DNA of 64,000 bases from contig JAHHRI010000003.1 of NCBI GenBank assembly GCA_020025875.1, forward strand, positions 1-64,000, read 5' to 3'. This DNA comes from Alphaproteobacteria bacterium (lineage in GTDB: Bacteria > Pseudomonadota > Alphaproteobacteria > RF32 > CAG-239). Positions 36,144 to 43,899 of the stretch are shown piece after piece (position 1 is the stretch's first letter; each line of letters begins with the position of its first letter). The position numbers and the translations under genes are program-made. Under the pieces are notes generated by a model, which saw only the letters and a list, made by a program, of their open reading frames with translations, searched no databases and was not told the DNA's origin.

Positions 36144-36470
36144 ATCAATGCCATCATCTGATCAATATTTTAAATATCCGTACCGCCGACGACACCGATA
36201 TGCAAGGCTCGACAATCGGCGACAAATTCTTGTTGTGCTGGATATAGTGCGCCACCAAAAGCGAACATGATGTTGTTATTTTTTGTTGTCACACAAGCGT
36301 TTTTTTACAACAAACAAGGCGCATATCCAGTATTTCGAACAACGGTATTGCAAAGCGCAGATTCGCACCCTGCCCCTATCCCTTTCCGATACCGCCGCCT
36401 TGCCGTCAACAATGGACAATCGTAACATTTTGCCCTGCAAAAACGAAGGAGCTGCAAGGTATAAGCATCA
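36144..36470. other. Intergenic region with a nested inverted repeat
   Basis: About 410 bases separate the RHH gene from the hydrolase. No gene is convincing. Outer arms CTGGATATAGTGCGCC (36238-36253) and GGCGCATATCCAG (36318-36330) enclose inner arms TTGTTGT (36283-36289) and ACAACAA (36307-36313), giving a hairpin of about 93 nt. It could be a structured RNA or a small MITE-like remnant. Confidence 0.45.
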
Positions 36471-36499
36471 AAAAAACTCCGAAAAATCGGAGTTTTTTT
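36471..36499 (-). terminator. Bidirectional intrinsic terminator
   Basis: AAAAAACTCCGA and TCGGAGTTTTTTT form a 12-base stem with T runs on both strands, 57 bases past the stop of the minus-strand hydrolase gene. Confidence 0.85.
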
Positions 36500-36555
36500 G
36501 ATAAGGCATTCCGCTTCATTTAAAAACGTTCATCATATACATACGGAATACTCTT

Positions 36556-37317
36556 TTATTCTTCCGCATCATCGTCAACTTCGTTTTCCTCCTCTGCCGT
36601 CATCAAGGGCAATTCCCCTTCTTCTTCCGGCAACTCGGTTTTGCGTCGGCGTCCGCGGCGTTTTTTCTGCGGTTTTTTCCGCTGCACCGCCCCAATGACA
36701 TAGTTGCCGACAATTTTGTACAAGTCGGTCAAATGACCGTTATACATATGATCGCCGTCTTCAATCATGGCAAAATCGACCTCAACGCTGTGTTGTCCGT
36801 TCAGTCTTTTTGCCAAAGTTGCAACCATGGCAGGCGTAACAATTTCATCTTGCCCGCCTTGCACGATCAAACCGGAAGTGGGGCATGGAGCCAAAAAGGA
36901 AAAATCTTTTTCGTTTGCCGGCGGGGAAACGGCAATAAAATTGTTGATGTCGGGACGACGCATTAACAGCTGCAACCCAACCCATGCCCCGAAAGAATAG
37001 CCGGCAATCCAGCACTGGCGCGCCTCCGGATTGACCGACTGCAACCAATCAAGCGCCACCGTGGCGTCGGAAAGTTCGCCCGGACCGTCCTCGAACTGTC
37101 CCTGAGAGCGACCCACTCCGCGAAAATTGAATCGCAAAACCGAAAACCCCAAATCCTTAAAACAACTAAACAAAGCATACACAACCTTGTTGCTCATTGT
37201 TCCGCCGTACTGAGGATGGGGATGCAAAATCAAAGCGATCGGCGCTCCCGGTCGGCTGCTCTGATGATAGCGGCCTTCTATTCTGCCGGCATGGCCGTTA
37301 AACAATACTTCTGTCAT
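36556..37317 (-). CDS. Alpha/beta hydrolase (COG2945-like)
   Basis: 253 aa. Alpha/beta hydrolase fold: ALILHPHPQYGGTMSNKVVY near residues 28-47, LRFNFRGVGRSQGQFEDGPG, the nucleophile elbow GYSFGAWVGLQ (Ser), LIVQGGQDEIVTP with the acid, and IEDGDHMYNGHL with the His. The catalytic triad is complete. The last 45 residues are an unusual tail, first basic (KKPQKKRRGRRRKTE) then acidic (EEENEVDDDAEE), absent from the fold itself. Substrate unknown. Transcribed alone. Confidence 0.88.
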   Translation of the reverse strand: MTEVLFNGHAGRIEGRYHQSSRPGAPIALILHPHPQYGGTMSNKVVYALFSCFKDLGFSVLRFNFRGVGRSQGQFEDGPGELSDATVALDWLQSVNPEARQCWIAGYSFGAWVGLQLLMRRPDINNFIAVSPPANEKDFSFLAPCPTSGLIVQGGQDEIVTPAMVATLAKRLNGQHSVEVDFAMIEDGDHMYNGHLTDLYKIVGNYVIGAVQRKKPQKKRRGRRRKTELPEEEGELPLMTAEEENEVDDDAEE

Positions 37318-37553
37318 CTGGCAATCTCTTTTTTAAGCTTGAATTTATTTTCGTTTATTATACACTATTTTAAAATGTTGTATAAATCGTTAATTTAAGG
37401 GAATATATCACAATCATACCGAGAAATACAAGCAGATTTTTAATATTTGGAACAATTTGCAGCCAAATTTGATAAGTTGTAACCGAAATGTAACTATTAT
37501 TTTTGATAAACTTATGCTACTATGAAGCATAGTGGAACATTGTGGAGGCGAGA

Positions 37554-38156
37554 ATGAAAAAACTGTTCAGCACACTGGCGCTTGCCGCGACTTTGGCTAC
37601 CGCCGAAGGCGCATTGGCTCAGCTGCCTGCCAACCCATGGGATATCAGCCCCAATGACGGAACTTTTGATAACGTCGACTATGCATCTTCAACCCGAGAT
37701 GCCGTCACTCAGGCTCCGATGTACGGAAACGGTCCGACAGACGGAGAAGTTTTGCCGGTTGATCCATGGGCCAAAGCCCGCGACAAAAGCGGAGTGGAAA
37801 CATGGCGCGGATCCGGACAGCACGGTCGCCTGAATTATGTCGGAGAAGCCACCACTTTCGGCGATGCCCAAGGACAGGAAATGATTGCGCCCGAAGTAAA
37901 CCGCCACAATATGTTGGTTGGTCTGGAACATTTAAGAAAACTCGGTTACAAAATTCCGGAAAGCTATGACGAAAAGATCAAAAACCTGCCTAACGCCTAC
38001 CGTCGTATTTTGCGCGAAAACTACACCAAAGTTCAGTCGGCGGACGATCCGTTCGGCAAAAGCTTTGTTCACATTATGGACGGCATAGAAGAAGGCACCG
38101 GTCTGGATATGGAAAATATCTTGTTCAATTCGCTTGACATCTTAGCGACAGACTAG
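37554..38156 (+). CDS. Secreted hypothetical protein, 200 aa
   Basis: Not recognised. The start at 37554 is fixed by GGAGG seven bases upstream; the GTG four codons earlier overlaps that site. A signal peptide (KKLFSTLALAATLATAEGAL, cleavage after LAQ) is followed by a Pro/Asn/Asp-rich region with two related motifs, PANPWDISPNDGTFDN and LPVDPWAKARDKSGVETW, then a helical C-terminus (MLVGLEHLRKLGYKIPESYD). No cysteines in the mature part. An inverted repeat TATGCT/AGCATA overlaps the putative promoter at about 37511-37530. It leads the next small exported gene. Confidence 0.8.
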   Translation: MKKLFSTLALAATLATAEGALAQLPANPWDISPNDGTFDNVDYASSTRDAVTQAPMYGNGPTDGEVLPVDPWAKARDKSGVETWRGSGQHGRLNYVGEATTFGDAQGQEMIAPEVNRHNMLVGLEHLRKLGYKIPESYDEKIKNLPNAYRRILRENYTKVQSADDPFGKSFVHIMDGIEEGTGLDMENILFNSLDILATD

Positions 38157-38169
38157 AAAGGCTCTCGCC

Positions 38170-38520
38170 ATGAAGCATATCTTGTTAATCATTGTCGCGG
38201 TTTGTTTCGGCAGCGTTTCCGCCAAGGCGCAGTATGGGGAAACTCCTTCGCCTCAGGCAGCCGCACAGACGACAATCGACAAAGTTTTGACGGAAGACGT
38301 TGTAGAAGCCGCGCGCCCGCTTAACAAAAAAATAGACTATATTGCCACAACCTACGATAGCGGCGATTTGCGCGCCCTGATTAAAAACTACGAAAAAACC
38401 AATAAAAAAATAGCGGCAAGACAGGGCAAGGCTTATATTCCTTATGACCGCAAAATCAATGTCAACGATCCGCAAAAAGTGAAACGCTATTTTCACAAGC
38501 GGGTTGATATTATTTTCTAA
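38170..38520 (+). CDS. Small secreted hypothetical protein, 116 aa
   Basis: Not recognised. A signal peptide (MKHILLIIVAVCFGSVSAKA) precedes a helical, charged mature part (ARPLNKKIDYIATTYDSGDL, LIKNYEKTNKKIAARQGKAY) ending KRYFHKRVDIIF. It begins 13 bases after the 200-aa secreted protein, with AAAGGCTCTC upstream, so the two are probably made from one message and may act together outside the inner membrane. Confidence 0.75.
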   Translation: MKHILLIIVAVCFGSVSAKAQYGETPSPQAAAQTTIDKVLTEDVVEAARPLNKKIDYIATTYDSGDLRALIKNYEKTNKKIAARQGKAYIPYDRKINVNDPQKVKRYFHKRVDIIF

Positions 38521-38864
38521 AAAATACTTTTGTTTGAATATTCTCTGGGCAACCCGAAAACTGCCGATTGCCTTTGATGTTTGCCTTAGCGCATATGTGC
38601 CAAATTTGGGCAAAAAATCGTTGCCGTGGTTACAAACGGCAGCTGAGGTTTGAAAAAAACGGTATGTTTTATCCGTGGCATCAACCGCTTTTTTGACCAC
38701 CAAACTTTTTTCTCCCGAAAAATTTCCCCCTGCGCAAATCGCCGTAAGGGGATTTTTTTCGTCTTGAGGACTGCCGTTTTTTTAACGAATTCTCTTGCAA
38801 TTTTTTTTAATCATAATATATACATACCTACAGGAATGTATATCAATTATAAAAAAGAAAAAAG
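38521..38864. other. Intergenic region upstream of nhaA
   Basis: 344 bases with no gene. A hairpin with CCCC/GGGG arms followed by seven T (about 38725-38759, plus strand) could terminate the secreted-protein operon. The last 60 bases are very AT-rich and include TATATACAT, presumably the nhaA promoter. Nothing else was seen. Confidence 0.45.
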
Positions 38865-40001
38865 ATGAAAGAGCTTATTAAAAAAATCGGAGATTTGTCG
38901 CTCCCGCTCATTGTCGGCATTGTCGTTGCTCTGGCTTGGGCCAACATAGACGCTTATTCTTACAACAGTTTTGTATATCACGAGCTGGCGCCGAAAATAA
39001 ATTTTCATTTTCTCATCAACGATGTTTTTCTGGTTTTGTTTTTTGGCTTTGTCAGCATTGAGATCGTTCACGGCATTGCCCCCGGCGGCAATCTCTATCC
39101 CATCAAAAACACCGTCAGCAATCTGATGGGCGCCCTCGGAGGAATCCTCCTGCCGATAGCCCTTTTCTTTTTTTTCAACACTTTTTGGGGAGCGCCGAGT
39201 TACCGTAACGGTTGGGCGATTCCGACGGCAACCGATGTGGCCATCTCGCTGCTTTTTGCACAAATCATTTTTGGCAAAAAGCATCCGGCATTTACCTTTT
39301 TGTTGCTGCTCGCCATTGCCGACGATGTTGTCGGTTTAGCCATTATTGCCCTTTTCTATCCCGATCCGGAACTGCCGATCAATCCGCGATGGTTGTCGCT
39401 GGTTTTGGTTGCCATCGTCATTGCGTGGATTTTAAACAAACATAAAGTGCGTAGCTATTGGGCTTATTTGTTCACCGGCATTTTTTCATGGATAGGGCTG
39501 CACCATGCCAATATGCACCCGTCGCTGGCGCTCATTTTCATCATTCCGTTTATCCCGCACGAAACGTCCCCCGGCAAAGAACGCTGCCAAACCGAACTTG
39601 ATCATTTTGAAAACGACTTCAAACCGGTTGTCGACTACGGCTTGTTCTTTTTCGGCCTCAGCAACGCCGGCGTTGTCTTTTCCAGCATCTCAATATTGAC
39701 GCTGATTATCTTTATTTCTCTGCTTGTGGGCAAAACCTTGGGTATCTATCTGATGGTCAAATTTGCCGGTCTGTGCAAATTTAACATCAACAATGCCATC
39801 TCCAACCTTGACCTTTTGCTGATAGGCATGACGGCAGGCATCGGGCTGACGGTTTCCCTGTTTATTTCAGAGATTGCCTATACCGAAGCCGACATCGCCG
39901 GCGCTGCCAAAATGGGCGCGTTGTTCAGCCTGTTTAACGGCTTTATTGCACTGATGGTGGCAAAACTCATCAGAAAAGAACAGGAAATAAAACATATCTA
40001 A
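38865..40001 (+). CDS. nhaA: Na+/H+ antiporter NhaA
   Basis: Exports sodium in exchange for protons, for pH and salt homeostasis. The 378-aa length is normal, with about twelve membrane helices. Signatures: LVLFFGFVSIEIVHGIAPGG, NGWAIPTATDVAISLLFAQI, and the ion-binding pair in LLAIADDVVGLAIIALF (adjacent Asp). FGLSNAGVVFSSI and LLIGMTAGIGLTVSLFISEI are the later conserved helices. It stands alone, with AAAAAAG as a weak ribosome site. Confidence 0.95.
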   Translation: MKELIKKIGDLSLPLIVGIVVALAWANIDAYSYNSFVYHELAPKINFHFLINDVFLVLFFGFVSIEIVHGIAPGGNLYPIKNTVSNLMGALGGILLPIALFFFFNTFWGAPSYRNGWAIPTATDVAISLLFAQIIFGKKHPAFTFLLLLAIADDVVGLAIIALFYPDPELPINPRWLSLVLVAIVIAWILNKHKVRSYWAYLFTGIFSWIGLHHANMHPSLALIFIIPFIPHETSPGKERCQTELDHFENDFKPVVDYGLFFFGLSNAGVVFSSISILTLIIFISLLVGKTLGIYLMVKFAGLCKFNINNAISNLDLLLIGMTAGIGLTVSLFISEIAYTEADIAGAAKMGALFSLFNGFIALMVAKLIRKEQEIKHI

Positions 40002-40152
40002 CTGTTTTATCCTCATTTGCCGCCTTTTTGAAAACACGCTCCCCGATTAAAGCGTCTTTTTTGGTTGTCGGCAACTTAGTCTGAAAAAATTAACGCTTTA
40101 TTTCCTTTTTCATTTTAAAATTCCGCCATTCAAAAATACAAAAGGGATAAAG

Positions 40153-41358
40153 ATGATTTTCATCCGTCACAAGATTTGCATTTTATTTCTGGCAGCCGCC
40201 GCGCTGTTTGCCTTTCCGGCAACGGCTCGGCGCTCGCCTTCAAACATTGTCATCGATGCCAAAACCGGAGAAGTGCTTGTTGCCCATAACCCCAACGCCG
40301 TTCGGCATCCCGCTTCGCTGACCAAACTGATGACTCTGTACATCACTTTTGAGGCTATGGAAAAAGGGCTGATCAAAATGGACGACGAACTCCCCGTATC
40401 CTTTACCGCCGCCAACCGCTCCCCCTCCCGCTTGGGCCTAAAGGCAGGAAGTAAAATCAAAGTAGAAACGGCAATCGATGCGCTGATCATCAAATCGGCC
40501 AACGACTGCGCCACCGTGTTGGCAGAAGGGCTTGGCTACAGCGAAGCGAAATTTGCCGAAAAAATGACGGAAGTGGCTAAAGCACTCGATATGAAAGACA
40601 CCGTTTTTAAAAATGCCTCCGGCTTACCCAACCGCCGGCAGGTCACCACAGCCAGAGATATGGCAACATTGGCGGCCGCCGTTTATTTTCACTTTCCGCA
40701 ATATTACGACCTATTCTCCCGTCAAAAATTTACTTATGACGGCAAAACATATCACACCCACAACCATCTTTTAAAAAATTTTGAAGGCGCGGATGGGTTA
40801 AAAACCGGCTACATTGCCTCTGCCGGCTTTAACATCGTCACCTCTGCCCAACGGGACGGAGATCGGGTTATTGCCGTTGCCATGGGACACAACAGCCAAA
40901 AAGAGCGTGACCGAACCGTTGCGCGCCTGATGGAACAGGGGTTCGGGAAATTGGCGTTAAACCGCTCAAGCAAAGCAGCTGCCACTTATGTCAAACTGGA
41001 ACACAGCGATTTTCTGTTTAATGAGCATGAACAAGGCAAAGACAAAAACTCAAACGAAAACAACGCCAAACAAACGGCCCCCGATGCCGTCTGGATGGTA
41101 CAAGTCGGCGCCTTTAGCAACTATGCCAAAGCCCGCGTTTATGCACAGAAAGTCCGTCGCGGCTACAATGAGCTCAGCAGCCGCAATGTCCAAGTGGAGC
41201 CGGCGCAAAACAACGCCATTATCGTCTACCGCGCCCAACTGATTCATCTTCGCAAAAGTGACGCACAAACGATATGTAAGGATTTGCAAAAAGAAAACAA
41301 ATCGTGTATGGTCTTTCCCATGGAACACAACATTCAACTGACAATGGCGGAAAAATAA
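40153..41358 (+). CDS. D-alanyl-D-alanine carboxypeptidase with SPOR domain
   Basis: DacA/PBP5-family peptidase trimming peptidoglycan pentapeptides. 401 aa. A signal peptide (residues 9-26) is followed by the S11 domain with SXXK in PASLTKLMT (Ser 55, Lys 58), SXN in KSANDCATV near 117, and KTG in GADGLKTGYIAS near 218. After an Asn/Lys-rich linker, residues about 310-390 form a SPOR domain (VWMVQVGAFSNYAKARVYAQ) that targets septal denuded glycan. This domain pairing is typical of alphaproteobacteria. mipZ follows four bases after its stop. Confidence 0.93.
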   Translation: MIFIRHKICILFLAAAALFAFPATARRSPSNIVIDAKTGEVLVAHNPNAVRHPASLTKLMTLYITFEAMEKGLIKMDDELPVSFTAANRSPSRLGLKAGSKIKVETAIDALIIKSANDCATVLAEGLGYSEAKFAEKMTEVAKALDMKDTVFKNASGLPNRRQVTTARDMATLAAAVYFHFPQYYDLFSRQKFTYDGKTYHTHNHLLKNFEGADGLKTGYIASAGFNIVTSAQRDGDRVIAVAMGHNSQKERDRTVARLMEQGFGKLALNRSSKAAATYVKLEHSDFLFNEHEQGKDKNSNENNAKQTAPDAVWMVQVGAFSNYAKARVYAQKVRRGYNELSSRNVQVEPAQNNAIIVYRAQLIHLRKSDAQTICKDLQKENKSCMVFPMEHNIQLTMAEK

Positions 41359-41362
41359 GCAA

Positions 41363-42154
41363 ATGACACACAGGGCACATGTAATCGTCGTTAGCAACGA
41401 AAAAGGCGGAACGGGAAAATCGACAATCTCCATGCATTTGGCAATCAAACTGATGCAAGAGGGTTTTCGGGTTGCCGCGGTTGATATGGACGGGCGACAA
41501 GGCACCCTCACCCACTATGCCCAAAACCGCAACCGTTTCTGCAAAGAAAACGGCTTGGCGCTGCCGATTCCCACATTGCTGACGATAGAGCCGACCGAAG
41601 ATCCTGCTTTTTTTGCCGCTCACCGCATACAGGCGGCAGAAAAAATAAAAACATTACTGCCGGATTTTGAAGCGGTTATTATCGACACGCCGGGCAACAA
41701 AAACTATTTGTTTGAAGAAGCGCACAAATTTGCAGACACTCTGATTACGCCGATTTCCGATAGCCTGATCGACTTAAACGTCATTTCGGAAATAGACTTT
41801 ACTCATCCCGACACCCACCACGCCGGTCGCTATGCGCAATATATTTGGGAAGTTAAGAAATATCTGGCATCTCTAGGCAAGCCGATGCTCAACTGGATTG
41901 TTGTCGGCAACAAAATATCTTCACTCAACTCCCGCAACAAAAAACAAGTTTTCGGCTATTTGGAAAAAGCAGCCAAAAATTACGGCTTTCGCGTTGCTCC
42001 GGCCATTCGTGACCGAGTGATCTATAAAGAATTGTTTTTGCAGGGGCTGACGGTTCTTGATCTCAGCCACCAATCCTTAAAATGTCGCCTGAGTGTTTCC
42101 CACATCGCCGCCAAGCAAGAAATCAAAAGTTTGGCGGAGTTTATCTGCCCTTAA
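41363..42154 (+). CDS. mipZ: Division-plane positioning ATPase MipZ
   Basis: ParA/MinD-like ATPase that forms a gradient from ParB at the poles and blocks FtsZ assembly away from midcell in Caulobacter. 263 aa. The deviant Walker A is VSNEKGGTGKSTISMHLAIK, then AVDMDGRQGTLTHY and VIIDTPGNKN (Walker B). The MipZ-specific stretch NWIVVGNKISSLNSRNKKQV and RDRVIYKELFLQGLTVLD are clear. It is four bases behind dacA, linking wall trimming and division. Confidence 0.93.
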   Translation: MTHRAHVIVVSNEKGGTGKSTISMHLAIKLMQEGFRVAAVDMDGRQGTLTHYAQNRNRFCKENGLALPIPTLLTIEPTEDPAFFAAHRIQAAEKIKTLLPDFEAVIIDTPGNKNYLFEEAHKFADTLITPISDSLIDLNVISEIDFTHPDTHHAGRYAQYIWEVKKYLASLGKPMLNWIVVGNKISSLNSRNKKQVFGYLEKAAKNYGFRVAPAIRDRVIYKELFLQGLTVLDLSHQSLKCRLSVSHIAAKQEIKSLAEFICP

Positions 42155-42268
42155 AAGAATCTCCTTTGACAAAATAACAGTTAGTAAAACCAAGCTTTCT
42201 CTTGAGTTGGCGGCAATCGGTGTTAAATTGAAACCTATCATGTCAATACATATTTTTAAGGAGAGATT

Positions 42269-43885
42269 ATGATACAAGTGATTTCAACCACGCCTTACGC
42301 AGACCAAAAAATGGGAACTGCCGGTTTGCGGAAAAAATCTAAAGTCGTTATGCAGGAACATTATTTTGAAAACTTCCTGCAAAGTATTTTCAACACCATC
42401 AATCCGGCGGGCAAAACTTTTGTTGTCGGCGGTGACGGACGTTTTTACAACAGCATCGCCATTCAGAAGCTGATTAAAATGGCTGCCGCCAACGGGGTTA
42501 AGAAACTGATTGTCGGGCAAAATGGTTTTCTGTCGACACCGGCCTCGTCTAACATGATCTTAAAACGCCATACCGATGGCGGTTTTGTGCTTTCCGCCTC
42601 CCATAACCCCGGCGGAGAAAACGGAGACTTCGGCATTAAATTTGCAACCGAGACGGGCGGCCAATGCTCAAGCCAAGTCAGCGATCTCATTTTTGCCAAC
42701 AGCAAAACGATTTCCGAGTTCAAAACCGTTGATGCGGCAGATGTCGACCTCAGCCGTCTAGGTATGCAAAAACTTGAAGATATGGAAATAGAAATTGTCG
42801 ATCCGATCAGCGACTATGTCGAATTGATGGAAAAGATTTTCGACTTTTCGTTAATCCGCAAAATGTTTGCCGAGGGCTTCACCATGTGTTTCGATGCCAT
42901 GAACGCGGTAACTGGTCCTTATGCCATCCGCATTTTTGAAGAAATTCTCGGCGCAGCCAAAGGTTCGGTTTTAAATGCCGTTCCCAAACCCGACTTCGGC
43001 GGTTTGCATCCGGATCCCAATTTGGTCTATGCCAAAGAGCTGGTCAATATCATGTATGCCGACAATGCCCCCGATTTTGGCGCAGCCAACGACGGTGACG
43101 GTGACCGCAACATGATCCTCGGCAAAAAGTTTTTTGTTACCCCGAGTGACAGCTTGGCTATTTTGACCGACAACTATCACCTGATTCCGGCTTACAAAGA
43201 CGGCATTTTCGGTGTTGCCAAGTCGATGGCAACTTCAACCGCCGTTGCCCGCGTGGCATCTGCACGCAACATCGGCTATTATGAAGTGCCGACTGGTTGG
43301 AAATATTTTGTCAACCTGATGGATTCCAAGCGCATCACTTTCTGTGGCGAAGAAAGCTTTGGCACCGGCTCCAGCCATATTCGCGAAAAAGACGGCATTT
43401 GGGCTGTTTTGTTCTGGCTGAACATTATTGCCGCAACCGGCAAAAGCGTGGAAGAAATAACCCGTGAACACTGGCAAAAATATGGTCGAAGCTACTATTT
43501 GCGTTTTGATTTTGACGGGATTCCGACAGACACCGCCAACCTGCTGATGAGCGATCTTGAGTCCAAACTGCCCTCACTCAACGGGCAACGGCTCGGCTCT
43601 TACGAAGTTGACAAAGCAGAGGCCTTTGTTTACAACGATCCGGTTGATCATTCTTCAACCCAAAACGGTCTGCGTATTTTGCTTGCCGACGGTTCGCGTA
43701 TTGTCTACCGCTTGTCCGGCACGTCTTCCAGCGGCGCCACTTTGCGCGTTTATATCGAAAAATTTAGCCGCGACAAACTTGACGGCGAACCGCGACAAAT
43801 GGTTGATGAACTGTTAAAAATAGCGGCAGAGCTGGCGGAAATTGAAAAACGCACCGGCAAAAAAGAGGCTGACGTAACCACCTAG
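42269..43885 (+). CDS. pgm: Phosphoglucomutase (alpha-D-glucose-1,6-bisphosphate dependent)
   Basis: Interconverts glucose 1-phosphate and glucose 6-phosphate, supplying UDP-glucose and glycogen routes. 538 aa. The N-terminus TTPYADQKMGTAGLRKKSK is that of the pgm class. The phosphoserine loop is GGFVLSASHNPGGENGDFGI near residue 110; the Mg loop AANDGDGDRNMILG near 275; the sugar-binding CGEESFGTGSSHIREKDG near 355; and the phosphate-binding YRLSGTSSSGATLRVY at the end. It has its own ribosome site TAAGGAGAG and is followed 15 bases later by cckA. Confidence 0.96.
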   Translation: MIQVISTTPYADQKMGTAGLRKKSKVVMQEHYFENFLQSIFNTINPAGKTFVVGGDGRFYNSIAIQKLIKMAAANGVKKLIVGQNGFLSTPASSNMILKRHTDGGFVLSASHNPGGENGDFGIKFATETGGQCSSQVSDLIFANSKTISEFKTVDAADVDLSRLGMQKLEDMEIEIVDPISDYVELMEKIFDFSLIRKMFAEGFTMCFDAMNAVTGPYAIRIFEEILGAAKGSVLNAVPKPDFGGLHPDPNLVYAKELVNIMYADNAPDFGAANDGDGDRNMILGKKFFVTPSDSLAILTDNYHLIPAYKDGIFGVAKSMATSTAVARVASARNIGYYEVPTGWKYFVNLMDSKRITFCGEESFGTGSSHIREKDGIWAVLFWLNIIAATGKSVEEITREHWQKYGRSYYLRFDFDGIPTDTANLLMSDLESKLPSLNGQRLGSYEVDKAEAFVYNDPVDHSSTQNGLRILLADGSRIVYRLSGTSSSGATLRVYIEKFSRDKLDGEPRQMVDELLKIAAELAEIEKRTGKKEADVTT

Positions 43886-43899
43886 GACTTTGCCCACCG

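Noticed and set aside
36283..36501. 72-aa plus-strand frame
   Set aside because: No ribosome site, runs into a terminator, and covers one arm of the inverted repeat.
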